Shown here: in pieces, positions 32,961 through 44,282 of the stretch
How the letters are laid out: each line of letters opens with the position of its first letter
Position numbering within the stretch: the first letter of the stretch is position 1
Translations under genes and position numbers: made by a program
The notes under the pieces: generated by a model
The model's input: the letters and a program-made list of their open reading frames with translations, nothing else
The model's database searches: none
What the model was told of the DNA's origin: nothing
DNA from: Enoplolaimus lenunculus
Taxonomy: Eukaryota; Nematoda; Enoplea; Enoplida; Thoracostomopsidae
DNA: 64,000 nt
NCBI GenBank assembly: GCA_030248215.1
Contig: JASANG010003694.1
Span: 1 to 64,000, forward strand
Reading direction: 5' to 3'

Positions 32961-33849
32961 GTACTGTATACCAATTTGTAAGTGTACGATGCGCATGCCG
33001 TATGGTGCCGAATGGACCCGAAACAATTCAAAATAATCCATCAACTAAGGTGTCGGCCTTAGTCTAAAATGATAAAAGCCTAAGCGTGAGTCCATTTTGT
33101 TGCTGTTCCGAAGGAAGGCCAAAATTCCGTGAAACTATTGAAAAATCGGACAAAATTACATCAGCTGAGTTTATATATTTCAAATTATGCCAAAATACAA
33201 TTCGTCTCTGTATCAGGAACTATAAAGGCATACGCCAGAGTCCTGCTGTGTTTGTTTTTAAATGCCTTTGACCAGGTCTCTGGACCGAAAATAACTATAC
33301 AAAGTGAACCATGATCAAATGAAATTAACCATGTTTTTTTAATTTCCGTTTAAAACTCGAACGGAAAGTTTTACAATATTTCACCAAAAACAACTGTTTA
33401 GGCCTTACAGCAAAACCGCAGCGCAAATGGACTGTGATGCGTTCATAATTGTCTACAAAGACGTACACAATCGCTTACGGGCATTTTAACATAAAAACTA
33501 GGAAGTATTAAATGAAGAAAGTTTTTATGCAAATTTTGGTTATTTTTCTATTTTTTTTCATACATTAACAAATGCGAAGTCGTCCAACTTTGCGTAATGT
33601 GCAATAGTGTTAGCGAATTGCGTAAAAAATCTGTTTGCCAATTTTGTAATTGGAAAACAATCACGTCTATATGTTATGGAGGTATTGCAAACAATAAACA
33701 AATGTATGCTGGAAAATAGGCCAAAGCACACGTATGTTAGAGGTACTCCAGTTTTAATTCTACTGATATCTACAACATCAAAAGTTTGTGTTTTAAACTG
33801 GTGAACAAATTCGTTGGTTTTATGCCTTTGCAAACGTTTGGGATTCGAA
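32961..33849. other. Anonymous stretch
   Basis: Overlapping frames at 33086-33314 and 33558-33833 lack motifs; no gene supported. Confidence 0.4.
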
Positions 33850-34003
33850 TTAGGGTGACGCTATACTTTTGATGACGTCCGGAGTTGTCCAGTGCCGTCT
33901 GTCCCCGTACGTCGCAGTGCAGTATTGTACGTGAATTACTACGGCGATGGACGGCACCGGACAGCACAGGACGTCCCTACACGACAAGCATAGCAACACC
34001 CTA
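33850..34003. mobile_element. Family F MITE, complete without array
   Basis: TTAGGGTGACGCTATACTTTT left, GCATAGCAACACCCTAA right, short GC-rich core. Confidence 0.75.
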
Positions 34004-34702
34004 AGGCTTTGGGGTATGATCCACGCATATACTGGCGTATTTAGGCTATTTGGTGAAACTACACAACTTGTGCACTGCGATACAATTTTGTACATTGTGT
34101 GCAGTGTCTGAATTAAGCACATGCCTGAATGTTAACCCCTAATAAGGTTTACCGCCCAACAACATACATTGTATATATTCACTGTAGTTGGATCTGCACC
34201 TTTGTGTCTCTTAAATCTTTAGGTGTCCCCTTGAATTCTTTAGCCGACATCGTTTGGTCCATGCTTTAAAACCGTATAACCGGTGAAGCAGAAGCCCAAA
34301 ATTAGAAACGTTGATTTTAGCATAAAACATGATTATCCGGAAAATATAAAAATGCAAATCAAACCCTTTTCGGCTGTTTAAAAATATGCATAAAAATTAA
34401 ACTCAGAGTTGCCAAAATGGGACGTATTTGGGATATTAATACAGACTAAAACGATAAGAAAATCACTAAATCTTGTACCTTTTCCCTGCAACTGTTATTG
34501 AACACATTAACTGATGTTCATGCGAAGGGACGTTTGGCAGTCCATCCAATGAAATTAGGCATATTTTTGGTAAAATCTCATCATTTCAGTTCGTAAGCTA
34601 AATTTTTGGGCAGAACAAAACAATTTGCTGAAATATTTCGAATAAAAGTTGAAAAATGAGTCTTAAAATTGTACGAATACGTTTTAGTGTTTTTTACAAA
34701 AT
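34004..34702. other. Anonymous stretch
   Basis: No recognisable feature. Confidence 0.45.
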
Positions 34703-34922
34703 TGGGCACATGTTAAGATCAGGGGCGGAGAGTTTTTCTGTGGGACTGCAATAGAGTAAGCTAAAGCTTTAGATGTATTTTTTGCTTGGCTTAGGCATAG
34801 GCTTAGGAATATGCTCATTCTTACGCTTAGGCTTAGGCTTAGGCTTAGGCTTAGGCTTTGGCTTAGGCTTAGGCTTAGGAATATGCTTATAATACTGTTC
34901 CGCCCCTGTTCTTCACATTGGC
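34703..34922. mobile_element. Family A MITE with clean (TTAGGC)n
   Basis: CACATGTTAAGATCAGGGGC left, CCGCCCCTGTTCTTCACATTGG right. Eight or more TTAGGC units, one with TTTGGC. Confidence 0.85.
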
Positions 34923-35306
34923 GTAAAATTGGCAGACATAAACAACGTATTGCAACTGCAGTATCCGGATTTCGCAGTTTTTTTCGACGGAGACACTAAA
35001 TGAATAAAAATATTGCTAAACGATGCCGCGGTGTCTTCAAATATATTCGCTTTGCTCAAAACACCCCAATCTCAAAGTGTCTCTTATTCCTGCAACTGGT
35101 TCTAAATGCTAGCAAAAATATGCTTTAATTGATGTAAATCTATTTTATACGGAACATTTACGAGCCAGCGAGATCATGAGTGGAATATTTTTGGTTTGCA
35201 ATTACGAATACGGCGACAGTGGTCATATATTGTCCGGTCTACCATATTCTTTATAAGTTTAAGGAAGACATTAATAATTCAGTTTGAATTTAGTACGAAA
35301 GGTTTT
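34923..35306. other. Anonymous stretch
   Basis: No feature seen. Confidence 0.45.
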
Positions 35307-35530
35307 GGGATCATATTTACAAATGCGTTTAGCATCTATTACCAGTTAGCGATAGGTTTTCTAACTGACAAACTCCTGTAATTGTGAAACTCAAAATCAG
35401 TGGTATCGAAGGAGCACAAATCAAATTAAAAAATGTTCAGGATTTCTCACCCTGCCGTCAACTTGGCGAAAAACTACAAGATCAAGCACCAACAACAGAT
35501 AGGCGCTGCATACATTTGAGAATACGGGCT
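35307..35530. mobile_element. Family I MITE
   Basis: TTACAAATGCGTTTAGC and ACCAGTTAGCGATAGGTTTT left, GCTGCATACATTTGAGAATA right. Confidence 0.65.
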
Positions 35531-35949
35531 CTCGTCTTTCCCAATTTCCGAAGAAAAATGTGCAAGTTAATATGTCGTAATGGGCGCAGGATATTGGGAT
35601 AAATGTCCGGAACGAATTGACAAATGTTCGGATATGAAACAGCATCGAATGATATACGCCCGTCACTAGCGCTAATGACAAGTTTTTGAGTTTCTACTAA
35701 ACTGATATGAGGATTTCAATCTTGGCAAACATAAGGAACAGATCACAAACAAGACTATTGGAAAACTGGTAAGATACTTGGGAACATGGAATATGGCACT
35801 TTTGTAGATCCCTCCACACTACGCAAACGGTGGGTGCATTTTCACTTGTAACATAAAATGTTTTGTTTTCCTGATTTAAAAACTAGTTTCTAGGGCGAAA
35901 ATTTTGCGTTAATTTTGACTTACGTTTTTAGGTGTGCTGGCGCCCCCTG
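35531..35949. other. Anonymous stretch
   Basis: No feature seen. Confidence 0.45.
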
Positions 35950-36165
35950 AACTTTTTGCGATTTTAAGGGACACTAAGCCGGATGGGGGGGCTGCCGCCC
36001 CGCAAGCCCCCTGTAGTAACCGTTTTATTATTGAAACAGCTACTGTAATTGTTTTGAACTGTCTTTGTGCTCAAATATGAAACGCGCTTTGTTGGGGCGG
36101 AGTATCCTGCTTAGTATCCGTTCAAATCGCAGGGGTTCAGGGGAGCGGCAGCCCCTCTTGAAAAT
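35950..36165. mobile_element. Family Q MITE, copy 2
   Basis: GCGATTTTAAGGGACACTAAG + CCGGATGGGG left, CTGCTTAGTATCCGTTCAAA + TCGCAGGGG right. Confidence 0.6.
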
Positions 36166-36492
36166 CAAATTGTCGTTGCGGAGCTTGCAAGGACTTGGAA
36201 TACAGAATTAGCGTTAAACATTCTAGGTTCTTTTATGAAATCTGGATTCATATCTGGCTGTAAAAATAAGTTAAAAAGTGAAGTGGTTGTTCACAACAGC
36301 TGTAGAGCAGGTCAATTTCACGTCCTCCAAAACATATGGAGACCAGAACTCAGAAAATTCTATAATCGCATTTAAACCTGATTTGCATACGGCGTTCAAA
36401 GTCTCGTCTGTCATTCTTAGGAGTACGAAAAACACAAAGTCCGTGGGTGCAGCCATTATAACTGTTCTGATAAGCTATAAAAATACGTTTTT
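36166..36492. other. Anonymous stretch
   Basis: Opposed 61- and 92-codon frames at 36271-36556 without motifs. Confidence 0.4.
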
Positions 36493-36600
36493 GGGTTTCG
36501 CTATATTCACCGCAAGCCGTCGTGTGGCAGGAAACATTATTGTTAGCAATGCATAACGGCGCGCAGCGGTGTCAGCTACAGTAAACGTATAGCGAAATCC
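36493..36600. mobile_element. Short family F-like MITE
   Basis: GGGTTTCGCTATATTCACCG left, AAACGTATAGCGAAATCC right; interior TTGTTAGCAATGCATAACGG matches the copy at 8653-9142. Confidence 0.75.
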
Positions 36601-37044
36601 ATATGGTTCATATTTTTGGATAGGATAACCCAACCAAATGAAATTTGATTATGAAACATTGCGGAAATTTGTTTTAATCAGAAAAGAAAAATTTGAAAAT
36701 GAAATGCCTTCTGAAAGATACGAAAATATTTTTCAATTTTATTTTAAAAATTATTTAATTTAAAGTTTGGTAAAAATTATATTAATTCATGGTCGAGGTG
36801 TAATAGGAAATGTGGGTCAAGGAACGCATCATCGAATAGATTTGTGGAAAATTATATTTTACAAAAATATGTGTTAGCTTTACAGAAATAAATCTACACA
36901 TCGTTTACATACATCTGGTAAGAGTAGACTTAAAATCAAGGTTACATTCATGAGCTCAAATCCCTAACAACTACAACACGGCCATCATGAGAGACCAAAG
37001 AGTTCCGCAAAATGCTGATCAGAAATATGGCACACGATTGTTAT
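36601..37044. other. Anonymous stretch
   Basis: AT-rich, no feature. Confidence 0.45.
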
Positions 37045-37232
37045 GGCCCATGTTACTGTTAGAGTCGTCCCGGTTTCTGGTGGTCTCTAAAAGAATAGGC
37101 TTGCATTCTAGACTACATGTTTTGTTTAGGCTAAGGTTTAGGCTTAGGAATACGCTTTTGCAACGGTTACGCTTAGGCTTAGGTTAGGAATATGCTTATT
37201 CTACTGTTATGGCCCTAAAAGTAACATTGGCC
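37045..37232. mobile_element. Family B MITE
   Basis: GGCCCATGTTACTGTTAGAG left, GGCCCTAAAAGTAACATTGG right; TTAGGC-like core. Confidence 0.8.
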
Positions 37233-38006
37233 GTGATTATAAACAAAACTTGCCCAAGCGATAACTTTATTATGAATTCGTTACCGAAATTAGTGTAAGT
37301 TTGAGTTAAATAGCGTCAACAACATTAGAATTTAAAATTTGTTCAAAACATCGAATAAACGTCTTTATTAATTAGTGATATCTAAGCAACTTATTACAGT
37401 TGACGAAGCGGAAAAAATGTTTTCAAAACACAAAATCGAATCCTCGCAACTCGGAATTGGTAACGACGGCATTCGGCAGACTTATGCCAGCGAAGAAAAA
37501 ATCTTTTCGATCACATTGAATTATTTATACGGTTTCAAAAGTTTGCCAGTGTAACTCAAGAATATGTCCACCCACATGATAGACGGTCGTACTCCTGTAA
37601 GGTCCAATACATCTCCGGAAGAAAATACAGCGGACTCTGGTCATGAACAAAGCCAGGGTGTTGGAAAAGATCGCTATGTCCAATCAACAGTGGATGGTCA
37701 CTTTTTAGGAATAAGAGTGTGCAATAATTGAAATTTATGTGGTACAAAATATACCACCGGTCATAGAGTTTCTGGCCGACGTTTCCCTGTTTTTAGAGGG
37801 TCAATGCTATAAAGTTGAGGGTTATACTTTGCTAGAGAGTATTATACGAATATGCATACCAAGTTTTCTCTAAATAAAGGATGTCGGACAAAAAACGCAA
37901 CGTGATTTGGGTACATTCTTTTGTACACAGAGTATATCCAGTTAGCTATGGTTAAACCCGTGACTGTGGTCGAGAGCAAGAGGTAGTGATGATCAGCTTC
38001 AAACAA
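37233..38006. other. Anonymous stretch
   Basis: No gene or repeat recognised. Confidence 0.4.
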
Positions 38007-38229
38007 GAGCCCGTATTCTCAAATATGTATAGTGCCTATGACCAGTTGGTGTTATGTCTTGTAATTTTCGAACCAGTGAATACTGAGACTCAAAGTTTGG
38101 CACATTTTTCGCATTTCATATGCTCTACTCCTGTACGAAATTTCAGTTCTGCATCTGCAATAGTTAGCGAATTTGAAAACCTATTGCTTACTTATGATAG
38201 GTGCTATACACATTTGAGAATATGGGCCC
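38007..38229. mobile_element. Family I MITE, most complete copy
   Basis: GAGCCCGTATTCTCAAATATG left, CACATTTGAGAATATGGGCC right; inner pair GTGCCTATGACCAGTTGG / TTATGATAGGTGC. Confidence 0.8.
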
Positions 38230-38517
38230 AGGAGTATAAAGCTTTCACAGTTGATTGCTTAACACGACTTTAATGAAATTATTTTGCAAAAATTGAAAAC
38301 AATAAAAGACGTCAGCGTGAATCGGTACAGTATTCGATACATAAAAGCAGATAAGTTGCATCCTTGTATGCGATGCCATCCGTGGCCCGCCTTAGTCGGG
38401 AAGTCTGGCTCATGATAAAAGACCAGCCAGAAATGCTTTGTGGAGCCAATGAAAATATTGCTGAAATATTATGTTGCTTATTAAAGTTGTCAAAAAATTT
38501 TCGGATGTGCTCGCAGA

Positions 38518-38674
38518 GGCCCAAGTAAACCTCAGGGGCGGAACGTTTTTCTGTGGGACTACAAAAGAGTAAGCTTAAGTTTTAGACTTTTTTTGCTTGC
38601 CTTAGACATAAGGTTAGGCTTAGGCTTAGAAATATGCTTATAATACTGTTCCGCCCCTGTTCTTCACATTGGAC
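38518..38674. mobile_element. Family A MITE with exact 8-bp target duplication
   Basis: Flanked by CTCGCAGA at 38510-38517 and 38675-38682. Ends AACCTCAGGGGCGGAACG and CCGCCCCTGTTCTTCACATT. Confidence 0.9.
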
Positions 38675-38682
38675 CTCGCAGA

Positions 38683-39073
38683 GATGGGCGTACTCGGGCA
38701 TTCGGCAGTTGTGACCCCTTTTTGCCCTCAACCCTAAAATGGATCAGGCCCCTTTTCGGGAATATTGGTCAAATTGAAACATACCCAATTAGTTGCATGG
38801 TAACATATTGCAAAGAATAATTTCAGACCATAACAATTGCCCATATAACTTGCGAATAAGACGTCTGCAGTATTTAAGTGGTTGTCTCCAAAAACCTCTT
38901 AATATTTAATGTTTTCATTTTCTCACTCCATTATATAAATAGAGACCCATGTTGCGATAACTAAACTGGTGATCTATAAGCTTTAGGTTCAGGCTTTGGT
39001 TTAAGTTTAGGTTTAGGCTTAGGTTTAGGCTTTAAACGTGTCCACTGCACGCCGGGGCCAACGTATAGCACAC
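38683..39073. other. Anonymous stretch with short TTTAGG array
   Basis: TTTAGGTTTAGGCTTAGG-type array at about 38982-39035, without recognisable family A/B ends. Confidence 0.4.
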
Positions 39074-39916
39074 GGGGCTTTTCATTCGAAAAGGTGGAAA
39101 ACTTATGGCCAGGAGTGCAACGCAGGCACTTGTATATGACGGCTAGTAATTCCTCTGGTTTGGTAGGAAAAATCGCAAGCATACTAATTTTGGCTGAAAA
39201 AACTGAACACATAAAATATTCAGATGCCTGGATATTCCCTAGTTCGGTAGGGTAAGTTAGAGGTTTAGGCTACGTTCGAAAACTGGGAAAAGAGGAAAAG
39301 TTAAACGTATAGGTATTCTCTAGATCTGGTAGGGAAGGAACAGTTTGGTTGGTCCGGCTGAAAAATTGAGGTGTGTGGTTCGGTTCGGAGAACGGGAAAA
39401 GTGGAAAATTGAAACCTAGGTATATGATTCTTTTTGGTTGACGTGGAAAGTTAGAGATGTATGAGAGGTTTGAAAAACGGAAAAAAAGAAAAATTTGAAC
39501 GCTTGTTTTGACCTTGTTTGGTAGGAAAAATCTGAAGCATAGGTTTTGTTAGGAAACCGGGAAAAGTGGAAAATTTAAATGCCTGGATTTTTCCTTGGAT
39601 GGTTGGGAATATATGAAGCAAGGTTCTGTTAGGAAACGGGAAACGTGGAAAAATTAAAACGTATAGGTTTTCCCTGGTTATGCAGGGAAAATATGAAGCG
39701 CAGGTTTGTTTGAAAAACGAGAAAAGTGAAAAATTAAAAGTTATAGGTTTTCCTTGTTTAGACAGAGAAAATCTGAAGCGTAGGTTTTGCGTAGAAAACG
39801 GGAAAAGTAGAAAAGTTAAACGCCTAAATTTTCCCACCCAAAATGCTTGGTTGTTCCTTTCTGTGGCTGTGATGCACTCCTGGCCATAAGTTTTCCCCCT
39901 TGGAAAACGGGACGCC
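39074..39916. mobile_element. Family P: inverted-repeat element with ~80-bp tandem repeats
   Basis: Left end GGAAAACTTATGGCCAGGAG, right end CTCCTGGCCATAAGTTTTCC (perfect complements within longer imperfect arms). The interior 39250-39830 is a tandem repeat; GAAGC(A/G)..AGGTT landmarks fall at 39534, 39615, 39695 and 39774. Confidence 0.8.
39250..39830. repeat. Tandem repeat of 79-81 bp, about seven diverged units
   Basis: Each unit contains AAACGGGAAAAGTGGAAAA, then ATAGGTTTTCCCT, then GGGAAAATATGAAGC. The 128-codon minus-strand frame across it is a by-product. Confidence 0.8.
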
Positions 39917-40284
39917 CTGTTCTATATATACATGGATCCAGGCGGGTACAAACTGTATATATCGACTATAATCAGCCGCTACAAGCCGTGTATCCACTGT
40001 TAACAGCAGTGCGTCAAAATATTAAGAATATTGTCTTCTTATCTGAGAAATAAATATTTAAACTAAAACGGGGGCACCCTCTTCCCTGGTTTGTCTCTTG
40101 TTACCCACCTGCTAAATTTGAGACTTGATTAAAATGTAAGACCATCTGAACTGTACCTTTAATTCCTGTCCGGCACTTATCAAATATCAGCGTGGATGCG
40201 AACTTTAACATTTTAGATTGTAAATTTGCTGTATATTGTAAAATCCACATCCCAAAGCCTCTACATAATCTATAGTTTAAAGCA
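39917..40284. other. Anonymous stretch
   Basis: No feature seen. Confidence 0.45.
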
Positions 40285-40517
40285 TAAACTCCTATTCACT
40301 CGTGCACGTTTTTGCTGCTAGAAGTTGCAGCTGCTAATAATTCATTAAAAATCATAGCTAGGAATTTAGTTCACATATATATGTGAATAACCAGGTAAGT
40401 TCACTGAAATTATTGCTGACGCTTTCTCATTGGCTGATGAAAAAATGCAAGTTCTGCGTGCAACTTGCAGCTGCAAGACCTCGCAGCAAAAACTTGCACG
40501 TGTGAATAGGGTTTCAG
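40285..40517. mobile_element. Family E MITE
   Basis: TCCTATTCACTCGTGCACG left, ACTTGCACGTGTGAATAGGG right; interior TCATTGGCTGATGAAAAAAT. Confidence 0.8.
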
Positions 40518-41104
40518 TGAATCGTTGCAACTGTATACATCCAAGCATAATATCCCATACTATACCCAAGCCTGAACCTAGCAGAATACCAAACGCTGGG
40601 GACTACGGAAGACTCGAACACTTAAACTTTAGACCATTTTTTCCTTAGATTTCAGACTGATCCATGTCAAGTAGAGGCGTCCCTCCAATGGAAGTTATGG
40701 CAACGGGAGACTTAGAAACTGACAAGTTTAGGTTTAGGCTTATGATTAGGGTTATATTCAGACTTAGTCTTTGGTTTACGCATATGCTTAGTACGTCTCT
40801 GTGGTCAAATTGAAACCAAGGCTTCTTAGGATTATGCTTAGACCACTGCTATGCCCCAACATTTGTCCCTACTGTCGTTGCTACTACTGGTAGACGTGTG
40901 CCCCGAATTAGCCAACCAAAAATGAGATTAATTAAAAAGTCGTTTGATAAAGTTGAAAGTTACATAAGTTAATTAGTTAAAACAGCTGAGGATATATTGA
41001 ATGTGATACCGTAATCATAGCGGTGAAATAACGTATGCCATAACATTCAGGCGTGGAATAAGGACGTTTGTGCATAGAATTTTAAACTTGAAATGCTATC
41101 CCCA
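40518..41104. other. Anonymous stretch with hexamer relics
   Basis: Diverged GTTTAGGTTTAGGCTTATG motifs at 40727-40860, an eroded family A/B copy. Confidence 0.4.
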
Positions 41105-41295
41105 GCCACCAACGGATCCATACGGGGGCGGGAGGGCGTACACCGTTTCCATCGGAAGTTTTTCCGTGTTAAAATATTAAGGTCCCTACCTTGCAAATTT
41201 CGTTCTCAGAAAATTTTTGGTGACCTTACAATTTTTGCGTTTCATAACATTTGATTGCCCCCCGTCAAAATCTTTTTGAATCCGCCTTTGTCCCC
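41105..41295. repeat. Element with GGATCC boundary
   Basis: ACCAACGGATCCATACGGGG at the left, TTTTTGAATCCGCCTTTG at the right; resembles repeat S ends only. Confidence 0.35.
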
Positions 41296-41379
41296 AGCCA
41301 GACCATAAAATATTATGTGATCAACGATATGATTCCGTCTTAAAATTAAAACTACATACCATGTGAAATTTTATTTTAA

Positions 41380-41510
41380 GCTACGGTTCAAACATCAGTC
41401 TCACGAGTGGGAGGCGTTCACCGTCACGATTGTCAGCTATTGCAACTTGAACCTGAAGCCAGAGGGGGCTTTCACGTCTTGTGACTGATTACGTGACACG
41501 GGGTAAATCC
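41380..41510 (-). mobile_element. Family G fragment with tRNA-like core
   Basis: TCAGTCTCACGAGTGGGAGG and CTTTCACGTCTTGTG match the copies at 26.8 and 47.4 kb; the CCCTTTCTC ends are missing. Confidence 0.55.
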
Positions 41511-41662
41511 GTTCAAATCGGTTTTAGTGTAACAACTACGGTATTTGTAGGTCTCATGCGCTTATGAGTTGCTGGCGGCAAAATAAAAAATAGCTAACTA
41601 CTCCAGAATTATCGTTTCAAAATTTGACTTCTATACCCGTGCCAAACAAATGCCAGTTGAAC

Positions 41663-41925
41663 GACCAATGTAACGAACACGGGCGGAACAGTATTATAAA
41701 CATATTCCTAAGCCTAAGCCTAAGCCTAAGCCTAAACGCAAGAATGAGCATTTTCCTAAGCCTAAGCCTAAGCCTAAGCCTAAGCCTAAGTCTAGACGCA
41801 AGAATGAGCATTTTCCTAAGCCTAAGCCTAAGCCTAAGCCAAGCAAAAAGTTAGTCTAAAGCTTAAGCTATTACTCTGTTGCAATCACACAGAAAAACGT
41901 TCCGCCCCGGATCTTTACATGGGCC
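41663..41925. mobile_element. Family A MITE with the longest clean (CCTAAG)n
   Basis: CGAACACGGGCGGAACAG left, TCCGCCCCGGATCTTTACAT right. Three CCTAAG blocks are separated by two copies of CGCAAGAATGAGCATTTT, so the spacer itself has been duplicated. Confidence 0.88.
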
Positions 41926-41989
41926 AATTAAACAATGAGATAAAAATTCAGCAAATTATATTTGCACCAAAATATACCAACTTCGATGC

Positions 41990-42075
41990 ACGTACTATTG
42001 TCAAATCAGCTGAAGCCACAGTTGGTTTGAAAACCTATTAATAACTGGTGATAGGTGCAACACACATTGACACTT
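41990..42075. mobile_element. Family I fragment
   Basis: GTTTGAAAACCTATTAATAAC then TGGTGATAGGTGCAACACAC. Confidence 0.45.
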
Positions 42076-42091
42076 CGTTTAAACTAAGAGA

Positions 42092-42250
42092 CTTAAGTGG
42101 CGCTGTACTTTTTGACTTATAAAAGCCGTCCGGAGTTGTCTGGGTCCTTCTTCCTACGTCATCTGTCGCATGGTATCGCATTGTAATAAGTAAACGAAAA
42201 TTGTCTCGATTTAAGGCGTCGGACGATGTCGCAAGAAAAGCATATCCATA
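42092..42250. mobile_element. Family F relic
   Basis: TAAGTGGCGCTGTACTTTTTG left, GCCGTCCGGAGTTGTC interior; the right end is decayed. Confidence 0.5.
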
Positions 42251-42799
42251 CTCTTTTATAAAGTATTTTAACTGCAAAAATCACACCCAAAAATTCACAA
42301 GGTGGCTAAGATTTCGTAATTTTTATTATGCTAAACTCGTATCCTTACAATAATCATCCATAAAAGGGATTAAGACTTTCACAGCATTACACGGCGCGCA
42401 TATCAATTAGGTGTAAATGGAATCGTTTAATCTACAGGCCTTTCTTATATTGAGCGGATATCGTAGTAGAATTTTCTATGACACAGATGACAAAAAATAG
42501 TAAGTACTTGTGCCTTAGAAGGAGTCCCTCGCCTGTATTTTGAGGTTAAAAACGGTATAGAAAATTCTGACAGAACGATTCAGTATGAACATTTTACCCT
42601 GTCATAAATTAATTGAAATTCCTGTTTCAAACTAAAAATATTTTTAAACATTCATTTTTGACCAAAAATATCACGTTTAAAGAGGCTGCGAACAAAATTA
42701 TTTTTAGTCCTTAGGCTCAAGTTTAGGTTTACACGAGGCTTTAGGCTTTGTGTATACAAAGGTTTAAGCTTAAGCTGAGATTTGAGAATTTTACGCCAA
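42251..42799. other. Anonymous stretch
   Basis: Short TTAGG-like relic at 42711-42770; no gene. Confidence 0.4.
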
Positions 42800-43110
42800 G
42801 ATTTTCAAAAATTTATTTGAAGAACTTGTGGCTGCAATTTATTCATGATGAATATACACCAAGAATTAGTTCATAGGTATGAATAGTCTTGTAAATTGAA
42901 TTTATTCATTATCATTGCTGGACTGATAATTTCTATCTCATGTTTGCTATTTATTGCAGTCGTCTGCAAATTATTCATATAAATTGTTATAAAGATTCAG
43001 AATGAAAATGATGTTTCCTTGCAAATACTTTCAGATGCAAAATGTTCATACAAGCTGTAGGCGCGAGTTCTCGCAGTAAAAACTTGCACGTGCGAATAGG
43101 ACGTTTCAAT
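42800..43110. mobile_element. Family E relic
   Basis: GAACTTGTGGCTGCAATTTAT left, TAAAAACTTGCACGTGCGAA right. Confidence 0.55.
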
Positions 43111-44079
43111 ACGCATTCCGTACTTAAATGCAAGGTTAACCATGAAATATCTTTATAGTACACCACAGTGAAGCAGGTAACGGTGAGCACTTTATTAAAC
43201 AGGTCTATTGCTATTGGCGTTAATGTCTGTCGCCTGCCGACACCCGAGACTGACGAAACGTCTCTGCATCAAAATTAATGCGGGGTTCTCGTGATAACTG
43301 GGACAGCTTGCAACACGTATTGTTCATGTTGATTCGACGTCAACATCAAATAAACGGAGACAGACTTCCACTTGTACCCTGCTACACAGCATTCAGGCTA
43401 GCTTACCTCAACTTTGCAGACATTTTCTAATATGCCATATATACGGATACAAAACGTTATGAATATCATATAGTGTTGCAGTACAAACACTCCAATTTTT
43501 TGAATTTGACAGCGGATCAACGTGCAGACAAAATGTTAATCGCTATTGCAATAGGGCCTAAACGTGTTCCAGGTTGTCTCAGCATTATAACGTGAATCCC
43601 TCATAAGTGAAGACGTACGCCAAATACACGATTTCGGCATACTGCTCACATCGGTGCTGGATTAGGATAGAGAATCCAATGATCAGCCTACCACCGGACG
43701 CGTGTGGTGTGCCTGAGTGCCATGAAATTTGAAGCAACGCTGTTTAAAAATTGGAACACGGACTGATCATCGGTATCAGTGAAATATACCAGATTGACTG
43801 TATATTAGGTTTACTAAACCTAAATTTTCCAGCACCTGTTAGGACGGCAGATGCAGACATATCTGTACTCAGGCTACAGTTTAACCTTAAATTCAGGCTT
43901 TGAGTACGAGACAGTTTCTAGGGCCGACATAACCATCTTCATTACGTGTTCATTGTTCCGTAATCAGTCAAAGCTGAACGCGCCCGTAATTGACTTGTCA
44001 CTAAAATTACAATAGCAAACATTGAATATCGGCCTCAGAAGTTTTTCAGCTACGAGAAACACGATGATGGAGCGACCTT
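43111..44079. other. 3' flank of the acid phosphatase gene
   Basis: About 970 bp with no recognised repeat or exon. Confidence 0.4.
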
Positions 44080-44085
44080 TTTATT
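44080..44085 (-). terminator. Candidate polyadenylation signal of the acid phosphatase gene
   Basis: TTTATT on the plus strand reads AATAAA on the minus strand about 200 bp past the stop codon. Position is plausible, but the motif is common in AT-rich DNA. Confidence 0.35.
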
Positions 44086-44282
44086 CTAAACATAAACAAG
44101 CTTTCTTTTGGTCACAATTCTGAACTCGAGTTTAGGCTTCGAAAAATGGTAAATATTAAATTTGCGAAATTGTAAATGATTTTTGTGCAGGAAAAGATCG
44201 ACTAACAATTTTCAAAACAACATCCGTTGAAGATGCTGGTATTAGCAGGATTCGAAACATATAAAATAGACACTTCGTCTGA

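Noticed and set aside
39451-39837. 128-codon Phe/Pro-rich minus-strand frame
   Set aside because: It covers the 80-bp tandem repeat and has no independent support.
41700-41840. A real chromosome end or degraded telomere
   Set aside because: The hexamers are interrupted, short and bounded by MITE inverted ends, with genes on both sides.
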